Assembly (NCBI RefSeq): GCF_019145495.1
Contig: NZ_JAHSTU010000013.1
Span: 91,846 to 155,845, forward strand
Direction: 5' to 3'
Source: Pseudomonas azerbaijanoccidentalis
GTDB taxonomy: Bacteria; Pseudomonadota; Gammaproteobacteria; Pseudomonadales; Pseudomonadaceae
Length of the DNA stretch: 64,000 bases
Shown here: positions 33,997 to 43,075 of the stretch, piece by piece
Numbering within the stretch: the stretch's first letter is position 1
Layout: each line of letters begins with the position of its first letter
Translations under genes and position numbers: made by a program
The notes under the pieces: model-generated
Told to the model about the DNA's origin: nothing
Database searches by the model: none
The model's input: the letters and a program-made list of their open reading frames with translations, nothing else

Positions 33997-34113
33997 GTAA
34001 CATCGCGGACTGGAACGTAGCGAGAAAGCGGGCGAGAACGCGGAGTTTACATCCATGGTAAATGAGCATTTTTCGTCCACTTTCGCCGCTTTCCCTGATC
34101 GCGGCGATGTTAC
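33997..34113. repeat. Long imperfect inverted repeat between rplY and pth
   Basis: The outer arms GTAACATCGC (33997–34006) and GCGATGTTAC (34104–34113) are perfect complements. Inner parts continue to pair imperfectly (cgagaaagcgggcgag against ttcgtccactttcgcc, gtttacat against atggtaaa). The whole would fold into a hairpin of about 117 bases with a small apical loop. It has no T-run. It may be a mobile or regulatory element, or an RNA-processing site. Confidence 0.6.
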
Positions 34114-34140
34114 CCAACACTCTAAGGAAGGGCCCCTATC

Positions 34141-34725
34141 GTGACTGCCATCAAACTGATCGTTGGCCTGGGAAATCCAGGCGCCGAATACGACCAGACC
34201 CGGCATAACGCAGGGGCCCTTTTTGTTGAGCGCATCGCCCACGCACAGAATGTGAATCTTGTGGCCGATCGCAAATATTTCGGCCTGACCGGGCGCTATT
34301 CGCACCAAGGTCAGGATGTTCGTCTGCTGATTCCCACCACGTACATGAACCGCAGCGGCCAGGCCGTAGCGGCATTGGCAGGTTTCTTCCGCATCAAGCC
34401 TGAAGAAATCCTCGTGGCGCATGACGAACTCGACCTGCCTCCGGGCGTTGCCAAACTCAAACAGGGCGGCGGCCATGGCGGTCACAACGGGTTGCGCGAC
34501 ATCATTGCGCAACTGGGCAATCAGAATACGTTCTACCGCCTGCGGCTTGGCATTGGCCACCCGGGCGTCGCCAGTATGGTTTCAAATTTCGTCCTGGGTC
34601 GTGCGCCACGCGCCGAACAGGAAAAACTCGATGCCAGCATCGACTTTGCCCTCGGCGTGCTGCCGGATATCCTCGCCGGTGAATGGAACCGTGCGATGAA
34701 AAACCTGCACAGCCAGAAGGCCTGA
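34141..34725 (+). CDS. pth: Peptidyl-tRNA hydrolase
   Basis: A 194-residue enzyme recycling peptidyl-tRNAs dropped by ribosomes. The catalytic His is in GNPGAEYDQTRHNAG (near residue 24), the Asn motif in TYMNRSG (near 72) and the Asp in VAHDELDLPPG (near 97), with the GGGHGGHNGLRDI loop. The GTG start follows AAGGAAGG at suitable spacing. It is followed 22 bases later by ychF, a pairing conserved across gamma-proteobacteria. Confidence 0.96.
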   Translation: MTAIKLIVGLGNPGAEYDQTRHNAGALFVERIAHAQNVNLVADRKYFGLTGRYSHQGQDVRLLIPTTYMNRSGQAVAALAGFFRIKPEEILVAHDELDLPPGVAKLKQGGGHGGHNGLRDIIAQLGNQNTFYRLRLGIGHPGVASMVSNFVLGRAPRAEQEKLDASIDFALGVLPDILAGEWNRAMKNLHSQKA

Positions 34726-34747
34726 CTCTACTCCGAGGGGAAACACC

Positions 34748-35848
34748 ATGGGATTCAATTGCGGCATCGTCGGCCTGCCTAACGTCGGCAAGTCCACCCT
34801 GTTCAACGCCCTGACCAAATCCGGTATCGCGGCCGAGAACTTCCCCTTCTGCACCATCGAGCCGAACAGCGGCATCGTGCCGATGCCCGATCCGCGTCTG
34901 GAAGCACTGGCGGCCATCGTCAATCCGAAGCGCATCCTGCCGACCACCATGGAATTCGTCGACATCGCCGGCCTGGTGGCCGGCGCCTCGAAAGGTGAAG
35001 GCCTGGGCAACAAGTTTCTGGCCAACATCCGCGAAACCGATGCCATCGCCCACGTGGTCCGCTGCTTCGAAGACGAGAACGTGATTCACGTTTCCAACAG
35101 CGTCGACCCGAAACGCGATATCGAAATCATCGACCTGGAACTGATCTTCGCTGACCTCGACAGCTGCGAGAAGCAACTGCAGAAAGTCGCGCGTAACGCC
35201 AAGGGCGGTGACAAGGACGCTGTGGTCCAGAAAGGCCTGCTGGAGCAACTGATCGCTCACTTCACCGAAGGCAAGCCTGCGCGCAGCCTGATGAAGAACA
35301 TGAGCTCCGACGAAAAAGCAGTGATCAAGGGCTTCCACCTGCTGACCACCAAGCCGGTCATGTACATCGCCAACGTCGCTGAAGACGGTTTCGAGAACAA
35401 CCCGCACCTGGACGTGGTTCGCGCCATCGCCGAAGAAGAAGGCGCCATGGTTGTTCCGGTCTGCAACAAGATCGAAGCGGAAATCGCCGAGCTCGATGAC
35501 GGCGAAGAGAAAGACATGTTCCTCGAAGCCCTGGGCCTCGAAGAACCTGGCCTGAACCGCGTGATCCGCGCTGGCTACGAAATGCTGCACCTGCAGACCT
35601 ACTTCACTGCTGGCGTCGAAGAAGTCCGCGCCTGGACCGTCCGCGTCGGTGCCACCGCACCGCAAGCCGCTGGCGTGATCCACACCGACTTCGAAAAAGG
35701 CTTCATCCGCGCCGAAGTGATCGCCTACAACGACTTCATCCAGTACAAGGGTGAAGCCGGTACAAAGGAAGCCGGTAAATGGCGCCTGGAAGGCAAGGAC
35801 TACATCGTTAAAGACGGCGACGTGATGCACTTCCGCTTCAACGTGTAA
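34748..35848 (+). CDS. ychF: Redox-regulated ribosome-associated ATPase (OLA1/YchF)
   Basis: A 366-residue P-loop NTPase of the Obg family. The P-loop GLPNVGKSTLFNALT is at residues 8–22, DIAGLVAGASKGEGLGN near 71, and the G4-like element NVAE near 205 replaces the NKxD of GTPases, which explains the ATP preference. The C-terminal TGS domain is near 280–363. It binds ribosomes and is linked to oxidative-stress responses in E. coli. It is ended by a terminator. Confidence 0.96.
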   Translation: MGFNCGIVGLPNVGKSTLFNALTKSGIAAENFPFCTIEPNSGIVPMPDPRLEALAAIVNPKRILPTTMEFVDIAGLVAGASKGEGLGNKFLANIRETDAIAHVVRCFEDENVIHVSNSVDPKRDIEIIDLELIFADLDSCEKQLQKVARNAKGGDKDAVVQKGLLEQLIAHFTEGKPARSLMKNMSSDEKAVIKGFHLLTTKPVMYIANVAEDGFENNPHLDVVRAIAEEEGAMVVPVCNKIEAEIAELDDGEEKDMFLEALGLEEPGLNRVIRAGYEMLHLQTYFTAGVEEVRAWTVRVGATAPQAAGVIHTDFEKGFIRAEVIAYNDFIQYKGEAGTKEAGKWRLEGKDYIVKDGDVMHFRFNV

Positions 35849-35862
35849 GCCTTACGCTCAAC

Positions 35863-35893
35863 AAAAAGCCGCGTTTGATACGCGGCTTTTTTG
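35863..35893 (+). terminator. Rho-independent terminator of ychF
   Basis: AAAAAGCCGCG and CGCGGCTTTTTT arms surround a 7-base loop (TTTGATA) 14 bases after the stop codon. Confidence 0.95.
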
Positions 35894-35902
35894 TGCCAAA
35901 AA

Positions 35903-35979
35903 ATCAAAAGATCACAGCCTTCGGCAGCTCCTACAGATGATCAGCGTAGGAGCTGCCGAAGGCTGCGATCTTTTGATCT
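35903..35979. repeat. REP pair, type A, left copy inverted
   Basis: The left copy atcacagccttcggcagct has one change from the core; the right copy gtaggagctgccgaaggctg is perfect. It lies between the ychF terminator and the converging MFS gene, overlapping the stop region of the latter. Confidence 0.9.
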
Positions 35980-37196
35980 CACGTTCTTTTTGTACGTGGC
36001 AGGAAAATCGCCAGCACACCCAGCAACGGCAAAAACGAACACAGGAAGTACACGTACTCAATCCCGTGAATATCCGCCAAATGCCCCAGCAGCGCCGCGC
36101 CAATCCCGCCAAAACCGAACATCAAACCGAAGAACACCCCGGCAATCATCCCGACGTTGCCGGGCACCAACTCCTGGGCATACACCACGATGGCCGAGAA
36201 CGCCGATGCCAGGATAAAGCCGATGACCACGCTCAGGACAGTGGTCCAGAACAAGTCGACATGCGGCAGCAACAGCGTGAACGGCGCCACGCCGAGGATC
36301 GAGAACCAGATCACCGCCTTACGCCCGATCTTGTCGCCGATCGGCCCACCGAAGAACGTCCCCGCCGCCACCGCGCCGAGAAACAGGAACAAATGCAGCT
36401 GCGAGCTGGCCACTGAAAGGTCGAACTTCTCGATCAGATAGAACGTGAAGTAACTGGTGAGGCTGGACATGTAGAAGTACTTGGAGAACACCAACAACCC
36501 CAAAACCACCAGCGCACTGATCACTCGCCCCTTGGACAGCCCGTGGGTCGCGGCCTGGCCTTGCTTGAGCTTGAACAGGTTCAGGTGATTGGCGTACCAG
36601 CGACTGATCCGGTACAGCACGAACAATGCAAACACGGCGAACAAACCGAACCACGCCACATTCCCTTGCCCGTAAGGGATGATGATTGCCGCCGCCAGCA
36701 AAGGCCCGAACGCCGAGCCCGCGTTACCGCCGACCTGAAAGGTCGATTGTGCCAACCCGAAGCGCCCGCCCGAGGCCAGTCGCGCCACGCGAGAAGCTTC
36801 CGGGTGGAAGGTCGAAGAACCGATGCCGATCAACCCCGCCGCTAACAGAATCATCGCAAAGCTGCCGACCACCGACATCATCACGATGCCGATCAGCGTG
36901 CAGACGGTGCCCGCCGGCAACAACCATGGCTTGGGATGACGGTCGGTGTGATAACCGACCCACGGCTGCAACAGCGACGCCGTCAGTTGAAACGTCAGGG
37001 TGATCAAGCCGACCTGGGTAAACGTCAGGCCATAGTTGGCTTTAAGCATTGGGTAAATCGACGGCAGTACCGACTGAATCAGGTCGTTGATCAGATGCGC
37101 CAGCGCCACCGCGCCGATGATGCGCATGACCAAGGGACTGCTTTGCGAAGGAGCGGATGCCGGTACGGAACCGGTCTGGGCATTGCTGATAGCCAT
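35979..37196 (-). CDS. MFS transporter, fosmidomycin-resistance (Fsr) type
   Basis: A 405-residue major facilitator with about 12 hydrophobic segments. It opens MAISNAQTGSVP and its first helix carries AHLINDLIQSVLPSIYPML, the pattern of the Fsr group with conserved LINDxxQ. Members export fosmidomycin and some other compounds; the physiological substrate is unknown. GGAAAC is in front of the chosen ATG. The upstream frame (MTHLLV...) has no site. It is a single gene facing away from the following chemoreceptor gene. Confidence 0.87.
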   Translation of the reverse strand: MAISNAQTGSVPASAPSQSSPLVMRIIGAVALAHLINDLIQSVLPSIYPMLKANYGLTFTQVGLITLTFQLTASLLQPWVGYHTDRHPKPWLLPAGTVCTLIGIVMMSVVGSFAMILLAAGLIGIGSSTFHPEASRVARLASGGRFGLAQSTFQVGGNAGSAFGPLLAAAIIIPYGQGNVAWFGLFAVFALFVLYRISRWYANHLNLFKLKQGQAATHGLSKGRVISALVVLGLLVFSKYFYMSSLTSYFTFYLIEKFDLSVASSQLHLFLFLGAVAAGTFFGGPIGDKIGRKAVIWFSILGVAPFTLLLPHVDLFWTTVLSVVIGFILASAFSAIVVYAQELVPGNVGMIAGVFFGLMFGFGGIGAALLGHLADIHGIEYVYFLCSFLPLLGVLAIFLPRTKRT

Positions 37197-37528
37197 GGGA
37201 GTTTCCAAACAACAGAGGGTGCACACGAGCAGGTGCGTCAATGTGCCATTTTTCGGTGCAGGAGCGCCATCCCCTTAGCCTGCTAACGACCTTGATTTTC
37301 ATCGCGAAAAAGGTGATAGCGCATAGCCATGGTCTGAATCTTGCCTTGTTTCTCCCCTTCAACGCGGCGCCCTTACAAAGGGAACCGAGAATGGGAAGTT
37401 TCACCACAGAATCGGCCTACAGAGCTGGCAATGGTGAACTTTCGAGGCCTTTTAAAAGGGCACCGGTCAAGGTCGCACAGATCTCGACGCCCACCAATGG
37501 TGCGGGGTGTCCAAAGGAGTCATGGGGC
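37197..37528. other. Intergenic region between divergent MFS and chemoreceptor genes
   Basis: This 332-base stretch holds the promoters of both flanking genes. I see no conserved protein. An imperfect inverted repeat (GAAGTTTCACCA 37395–37406 against TGGTGAACTTTC 37432–37443) could be a regulatory hairpin. AAAGGAG just before 37529 is the receptor ribosome site. Confidence 0.5.
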
Positions 37529-39586
37529 ATGCAGGCTTTTTTATCACCGGGGATCGGACTGCTGGGGCGTTTCGGCTTTGCACGTAAATTCCAGCTGTTG
37601 TTCCTGCTGTTCATCCTGCCATTGGCTGGCAGCCTGTGGATGATTGGGCAGGACTATCGCGACAAACTGAGTTTGATTTCCGGTGAACGTGCCGGGGTTC
37701 GTCAACTTCTCGCCCTTGATGCACTGGACAACCTGCTTTCCGCTCAGCGTGATCGGGCGGCCCGCTGGCGCGCAACTGAAACCAACCGCCAACCGACACC
37801 GGCAACGCTAGCCGCCATGGCAGCCTTCGACGCGGTCCAGCCCGCCGTTGCTCAAGCCGCCTCAGACCTCGGCACCGTGCTGCAAAAAGACGAAGCCAAG
37901 GACGAAACCCTCACCCGTTATCAAGCCCTGCAAACCGCCCTCAGCGGCCTCGACTCGAAAAGTCTGAGCAGCGTCGGTTGGTGGCCGGACGGTTACGACC
38001 GCTTCACCAATGCCTTGAGCGCCCTGCAAGCGTTGCGCGAGCAGATCGCCATGGACAACCGCCTGACACTTGCTCCGTGGCTGGAAACGTACCTGCTGAC
38101 GCAGATTTCCACCCAGCACGCGCCGGACCTGATCGAACGCGTCGGGCGACTGGCTGCGGTGGGCCAGGCTTCGGTGGTCTCCGGGCAGTTTACTTTGCAG
38201 AGTCGCCTGCAACTGCGTGATCTGCGCAGCCGCATCGGCGATGCCCGGGAACAATTGGTGAAAACCGCGAGCGTGCTCGAAGCGCGGCTGCCCAGCGCTC
38301 TGCAAACCTGGGCCGGCCAGTACCATGACAGCCTCAAGCATCTGGATTCAGGCCTGAAAGTCCTCGATGACGGCGTGTTCGGCGGCAGCATCAACCTCAA
38401 GCCCGAAGACTTCGAGCGCAGCCTGGACGCCCTGCTCGCCAACCTCGCCGCATTGCGCCAGCAATCGCTGGAATCGCTGGACCAGCGTCTGAATTACTAC
38501 CACGATTCGGCGATCCGTCAGTTCATGGTGGTGGCGACGGTGTTTGGCTGCCTGCTGCTGGCGGCGCTGTACCTGTTCATCTGTTTGCAGGCCTCGATCC
38601 GCCGAAGCGCCAGCGGCATCACGCTGCTCGCCGAAGCCCTGCGCGATGGCAATCTGAACCTGCAAGCGCCGGTTCAGGGCCGGGATGAGTTGGCCGCCAT
38701 CAGCACAGCGCTGAATGTCGCCGTGGTGCAGTTGCGCACCAGCTTGCTCGGGGTGGATCACGAAACCCTGCAATTGAGCAATGCCGTGCAAACCCTCAAT
38801 CATCACTCCAGCGACGCCCTCGGCGAGGTCGAAGCCCAGCAGTTGCAGATCAGCCAGATCGCCGCAGCGGCGACGCAATTGGCGGCCACCTCACAAGGCG
38901 TGGCCCAGAGCTGCGAACGTGCCTCCGGCAGCGCTCAGCACACCCAGCGTATTGCCGCCGACAGTAGCCGTGACAGCCAACGCACAACAGCCAGCATCCA
39001 GCAGCTCAACCAGCGCTTGAATGACACCGCCGCAGCCTTGGGCCGCGTCAGCGAACAAGGACAGCAGATTCAACTGGTGGTCGACACCATTCGTGGCGTC
39101 GCCGAGCAGACCAACCTGTTGGCGCTCAACGCCGCCATCGAGGCTGCCCGAGCTGGCGAGCAGGGTCGCGGTTTTGCGGTGGTGGCCGACGAAGTGCGCA
39201 GCCTGTCGCAACGCACTCAATCGTCCACCGCGCAAATCGCCGGTACGGTCGATAGCTTGCGCAGCACCGTGAACGAAGCCGTCAGCTTGATGGAAGCGGC
39301 GTGTGGCCAGGCGCAATCCGACGCCTTGGCGGTGACCGGTCTGGGCGAACGCCTGGGGGAAATTGCCAGCGCGGTACAAGGCGTTACCGATACCCTTGCG
39401 CAGATCGCCACGGCCGTCGACGAACAGGCCAGCACCGCCGACGAGGTCAGCGGCAATATCCAGCAAGTCGATCAGGCGGCGGTGCGATTACTCGAAGGAG
39501 CCCGCGCGGTGAACCAGGCAGCGGACACCTTGAGCCATGGCAGCAAGGCCTTGAGTGCCAATACCGGCAGGTTTCAGCTCAATTGA
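37529..39586 (+). CDS. Methyl-accepting chemotaxis protein
   Basis: A 685-residue transmembrane chemoreceptor. A first membrane helix (LLFLLFILPLAGSLWMIG, about residues 21–38) and a second (FMVVATVFGCLLLAALYLFI, about 332–351) bracket a 290-residue periplasmic domain that is mainly helical and not assignable to a named sensor family. A HAMP-like region follows, and the signalling domain has the tip VAEQTNLLALNAAIEAARAG near residue 525. The C-terminus lacks a CheR-docking pentapeptide. The start at 37529 follows AAAGGAG. Confidence 0.85.
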   Translation: MQAFLSPGIGLLGRFGFARKFQLLFLLFILPLAGSLWMIGQDYRDKLSLISGERAGVRQLLALDALDNLLSAQRDRAARWRATETNRQPTPATLAAMAAFDAVQPAVAQAASDLGTVLQKDEAKDETLTRYQALQTALSGLDSKSLSSVGWWPDGYDRFTNALSALQALREQIAMDNRLTLAPWLETYLLTQISTQHAPDLIERVGRLAAVGQASVVSGQFTLQSRLQLRDLRSRIGDAREQLVKTASVLEARLPSALQTWAGQYHDSLKHLDSGLKVLDDGVFGGSINLKPEDFERSLDALLANLAALRQQSLESLDQRLNYYHDSAIRQFMVVATVFGCLLLAALYLFICLQASIRRSASGITLLAEALRDGNLNLQAPVQGRDELAAISTALNVAVVQLRTSLLGVDHETLQLSNAVQTLNHHSSDALGEVEAQQLQISQIAAAATQLAATSQGVAQSCERASGSAQHTQRIAADSSRDSQRTTASIQQLNQRLNDTAAALGRVSEQGQQIQLVVDTIRGVAEQTNLLALNAAIEAARAGEQGRGFAVVADEVRSLSQRTQSSTAQIAGTVDSLRSTVNEAVSLMEAACGQAQSDALAVTGLGERLGEIASAVQGVTDTLAQIATAVDEQASTADEVSGNIQQVDQAAVRLLEGARAVNQAADTLSHGSKALSANTGRFQLN

Positions 39587-39662
39587 TGCCCTTCCCTGAG
39601 CCGATTTTTCGGCTCAGGAGGATAAGCGGTTGAAAGCGTAGAGAAATATTTTAGATTTGTGC

Positions 39663-39691
39663 TTGACGCATCCCCGTTACCGGTGAATAAT
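39663..39691 (+). promoter_or_regulatory. Promoter of tRNA-Met
   Basis: TTGACG (39663–39668), a 17-base spacer and AATAAT (39686–39691) lie 12 bases before the mature tRNA end. Confidence 0.75.
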
Positions 39692-39702
39692 GCGCGCCAC
39701 TT

Positions 39703-39779
39703 GGCTACATAGCTCAGTTGGTTAGAGCATAGCATTCATAATGCTGGGGTCCGGGGTTCAAGTCCCTGTGTAGCCACCA
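39703..39779 (+). tRNA. tRNA-Met (anticodon CAT)
   Basis: A complete 77-base cloverleaf. The acceptor GGCTACA pairs with TGTAGCC, the anticodon loop is TTCATAA with CAT, the T arm CCGGGGTTCAAGTCCCTG is regular, and ACCA is encoded. The paired first base pair (G-C) and lack of three G-C pairs in the anticodon stem mark it as elongator rather than initiator tRNA. An independent promoter and terminator surround it. Confidence 0.95.
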
Positions 39780-39784
39780 AGTAC

Positions 39785-39820
39785 TAAAAACGGCTTACCG
39801 AAAGGTAGGCCGTTTTTTTA
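39785..39820 (+). terminator. Rho-independent terminator of tRNA-Met
   Basis: AAAAACGGCTTACC and GGTAGGCCGTTTTTTT arms around a GAAA tetraloop, directly after the tRNA. Confidence 0.92.
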
Positions 39821-39877
39821 TGCCTCGAAAAAATGCGCTGCGGTTACAGGAATTCCTGAACCGCAGACGCTGGTCGA

Positions 39878-40987
39878 TCAGCCCCGAACTGTCGGCAACG
39901 CCGACAACGCCTTCTCCCAGATCTGCCAGGTCCGCAACCAGACCATCGCCTGCCAATCATTGTCGGCGGGATAAAACTGTTCCAGCAGATTCAGCTTTAT
40001 CTCGCGCCCTGTCGCATCACTTGGATTGCCATGCAGATGCAACCAGTGATCATCGCGCAAATGCCGATGAACACCCGGCCCCGGATATGTCCCGCACTCA
40101 ATGACAAACGGCATCAACCGCACCTGCGGCAATGCATCGAGCAAGGCTTGCGAGGTGTAGCCGGTGGCCGTCGCCGCCACGCCGGTTTCGCTCACCGTGT
40201 CGGCGCCGGTCTGCAAGCTATAGAGCCACGGCCCGTAAATCGCCTGGGCCTGCGCCAACGCCGGATAGGCAGACTCGGTAATGGTCAACAACATCGGATG
40301 ACCGTACTCACCGGCGCCGGTGTGCAGGTCGAAACACATGGCGACATCGGCATGGCTCATGTGGTTTTGCATAATCTGGTGCAACGTGCGATTCGACCAG
40401 CTCGGCGCCAGCCCACCATAAAACAGGCCATCAGAGTGCGCATGCTGCCCGCCTTCGACAATCGACATGACCGCTGGCCAGCCGTGCTGTTGAATCTGCT
40501 CTTCAAGCAAGGCATCGGCGCGCTCCCGCTCGGGACCTTGCAACTGCGTGCAGGCATAGATTGCATGCAGCGCGTTGTAAGCCTGGTTGTCCGGCAACGA
40601 GCGCTGGAAATTGAGGTGATTGCGGTTCAGGTCGATATTGTCTTCGTTGACCCGCCGCAACCACGCCATGCCCCAAGGGTTGATGGCATGGATCACCACC
40701 ACGGCGACATCGGCCGGCAGCGTGCGCTTGCCCAACTCCTGCAACCACTTGATCTGACAACCCGAACCATAGAAGCCCTCGACGCCATGGGTGCCGCTCA
40801 ACGCGATCAGCAGGCGTTTGGCGCCAGGAACGCCAAGCACCGCGACATCGGTGCTCAAGGACTCGCCGAACGGCCCTTTGAGTGGGTGCGGATACTCGGT
40901 CAGTGTCGCCCCGGCCGCAGTCGCCGCCGCAAGGAATTGTTCACGCTGGGAGCGGTAGCTGGGCTGGGTCGGGAACTCGGTCTGCAT
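39878..40987 (-). CDS. M14-like (DUF2817) metallopeptidase
   Basis: A 369-residue protein of the DUF2817 branch of zinc carboxypeptidase-like enzymes. Likely zinc ligands are His and Glu in SGTHGVEGFYG (near residue 68) and a His in CFDLHTGAGEYGHPM (near 220); NIDLNRN near 120 supplies a family motif with the substrate-binding Arg. There is no signal peptide, so it is cytoplasmic. The substrate is unknown, though a peptide or amide is expected. The start at MQTEFPTQ follows AAGAGGC; the longer frame is discarded. It diverges from the GGT-like gene. Confidence 0.8.
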   Translation of the reverse strand: MQTEFPTQPSYRSQREQFLAAATAAGATLTEYPHPLKGPFGESLSTDVAVLGVPGAKRLLIALSGTHGVEGFYGSGCQIKWLQELGKRTLPADVAVVVIHAINPWGMAWLRRVNEDNIDLNRNHLNFQRSLPDNQAYNALHAIYACTQLQGPERERADALLEEQIQQHGWPAVMSIVEGGQHAHSDGLFYGGLAPSWSNRTLHQIMQNHMSHADVAMCFDLHTGAGEYGHPMLLTITESAYPALAQAQAIYGPWLYSLQTGADTVSETGVAATATGYTSQALLDALPQVRLMPFVIECGTYPGPGVHRHLRDDHWLHLHGNPSDATGREIKLNLLEQFYPADNDWQAMVWLRTWQIWEKALSALPTVRG

Positions 40988-41153
40988 GTCTGCCTCTTGT
41001 TGATCTTTGAGCTTGCCTGTGGGCAATGACCCTACAGAAAATCCGCCCGTTGATGAAGGACCAAAGCGTCTTTGTCGTGGGACCCGGTTTGCGTCACTCG
41101 GTGGTGGCCGATAAAGTCCCCGATACATTTACCTCACGGATGGAGTGCCCCAC

Positions 41154-42986
41154 GTGTTCTCAGCCTTCCACTTGAGCCGCCATCGTGCGTCAGCCATCGC
41201 GCTGATCGTTGCTGCGTTAACCCTCGGCGCCTGCCACAACGCTTCGGCCCCAACGCTGCCACTCGCACCGGAAAGCGCTTCCGGTTATCGCACCGACCTG
41301 CAGACCCGACATGCCACAAAACACATGGCCGCAGCCGCCAACCCGCTGGCCGCCGAAGCCGGGCGCGAGATGCTGCGTCGCGGCGGTTCGGCCATCGATG
41401 CGGCGATTGCGATGCAAGCCGTGTTGACGCTGGTCGAACCGCAATCGTCAGGCATTGGCGGTGGAGCGTTGATAGTGCTGTGGGACGGTAAAAACGTGCG
41501 CACCTACGACGGCCGCGAAACGGCACCGGCCGGCGCCACAGAGAAGCTTTTCCTGCAAGCCGATGGCCAACCCATGCCCTTCACTCAAGCACAGATTGGC
41601 GGCCGCTCGGTCGGCACGCCGGGCGTATTGCGCGCCCTTGAGCTTGCCCATCAAAAACACGGTCGCCTGCCATGGGGGCAGCTGTTCGAACCGGCGATCA
41701 CACTCGCCCAGCAAGGTTTCGCCATCTCGCCACGCCTGCACGGGTTGATCGCCTCGGACAGGTCCATGGCTCGCTCGCCGGAGATGATGGCTTACTTTCT
41801 GAACGCCGACGGCAGCCCGAAAGCCAGCGGCACCCTGCTGAAGAATCCGGCGCTGGCCGCGTTGTTCCAACGCATTGCCAAGGAAGGACCGGACGCGCTG
41901 TATAAAGGTCCTGTCGCGCAGGAAATCGTCGCCAAGGTTCAGGGCCATACCAATCCGGGGAGCCTGTCGCTAAACGATCTTGCCCACTACAGTGCCAAGG
42001 AACGCGCGCCCCTGTGCACCGACTACAAACGCTGGCAAGTCTGCGGCATGCCGCCGCCGTCATCGGGCGGAATTGCCGTAGCGCAAATTCTCGGCACGCT
42101 GCAAGCCCTGGAGACGCGTGACCAGCGCTTTGCCCTCGCCCCGATGAAACCGCTGAAAACCACCGCCCCTGCCGGCCTCGAACCCAGCCCTGAAGCCGTG
42201 CACCTGATCTCGGAAGCCGAGCGCCTGGCCTACGCCGACCGTGCGCAATACGTGGCCGATACGGACTTTGTGCCGGTGCCGGTCAAAGGTCTGGTGGACC
42301 CGGCCTACCTCGCCAGCCGCGCCGCGCTGATAGGCGACCGCAGCATGGGCATTGCCCAACCGGGCAAGCCACCGGGTATTCAGGTCGCGTACGCGCAGGA
42401 TCGTTCGCCATTGCGCATCTCCACGTCGCAAATCGTTGCCGTGGATGATCAGGGCGGCGCCGTTTCGATGACCACCACTATCGAATCAGCCTTCGGCTCG
42501 CATGTGATGGTTCAGGGCTTTCTGCTGAACAACGAGATGACCGACTTTTCGTTCATCCCCGAAGAGAATGGCCAGAAAGTCGCCAACCGCGTTGAACCGG
42601 GCAAACGCCCGCGCTCTTCAATGGCTCCGACACTGATCTTCGACCGCCAGAACGGCGAATTCCTCGCCAGTGTCGGCTCACCCGGCGGTTCGCAAATCAT
42701 CGAATACGTCGCCAAATCCACCATCGGCTTGCTCGACTGGAATCTCGACCCGCAAACCGCCATCAACCTGCCCAACTTCGGCAGCCGCAACGGCCCGACC
42801 GAACTGGAACGCGGCCAATTCAGCCCGGCACTGATCCAGGCGCTGAAAGACAAAGGCCACAGCGTCAACGAGATTGACATGACCAGCGGCACCCAGGCGA
42901 TCGTTCGGGTCAAGGATGCGCAGGGGAACGCATCGTTGGCGGGTGGAGCGGATCCTCGGCGGGAAGGGGAAGCGTTGGGGGATTGA
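41154..42986 (+). CDS. Gamma-glutamyltransferase-like lipoprotein
   Basis: A 610-residue Ntn-hydrolase precursor. GTG at 41154 is preferred because GGAG lies 9 bases upstream. The N-terminus is a lipoprotein-type signal ending ALTLGAC, so it may be membrane-anchored rather than soluble. GGT motifs include SSGIGGGALIVLW (near 102) and GSPGGSQIIEYV near 504. At the self-cleavage site the usual TTHYS or TTHFT is ISTSQIVAVD: the nucleophile Thr is kept, but the following His and Ser are not. Glutathione or gamma-glutamyl hydrolysis is likely, but specificity may differ from classic Ggt. Confidence 0.85.
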   Translation: MFSAFHLSRHRASAIALIVAALTLGACHNASAPTLPLAPESASGYRTDLQTRHATKHMAAAANPLAAEAGREMLRRGGSAIDAAIAMQAVLTLVEPQSSGIGGGALIVLWDGKNVRTYDGRETAPAGATEKLFLQADGQPMPFTQAQIGGRSVGTPGVLRALELAHQKHGRLPWGQLFEPAITLAQQGFAISPRLHGLIASDRSMARSPEMMAYFLNADGSPKASGTLLKNPALAALFQRIAKEGPDALYKGPVAQEIVAKVQGHTNPGSLSLNDLAHYSAKERAPLCTDYKRWQVCGMPPPSSGGIAVAQILGTLQALETRDQRFALAPMKPLKTTAPAGLEPSPEAVHLISEAERLAYADRAQYVADTDFVPVPVKGLVDPAYLASRAALIGDRSMGIAQPGKPPGIQVAYAQDRSPLRISTSQIVAVDDQGGAVSMTTTIESAFGSHVMVQGFLLNNEMTDFSFIPEENGQKVANRVEPGKRPRSSMAPTLIFDRQNGEFLASVGSPGGSQIIEYVAKSTIGLLDWNLDPQTAINLPNFGSRNGPTELERGQFSPALIQALKDKGHSVNEIDMTSGTQAIVRVKDAQGNASLAGGADPRREGEALGD

Positions 42987-43004
42987 GGTTTATTCAGAAA
43001 TGAA

Positions 43005-43036
43005 AAGGGCCCACCGGAAGGTAAGCCCGTTTTCAG
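43005..43036 (+). terminator. Probable terminator after the GGT-like gene
   Basis: GGGCCCACC and GGTAAGCCC can pair around GGAA, followed by GTTTTC. The stem is imperfect and the T-run short. Confidence 0.5.
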
Positions 43037-43075
43037 GCGCTGTCTGAACGGTCATGCCGCGATGTCGCACCAGGC

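Noticed and set aside
37395..37443. Imperfect inverted repeat before the transmembrane chemoreceptor as an operator
   Set aside because: The arms have mismatches and a 25-base loop; I see no supporting promoter position, so it is only noted in the region entry.
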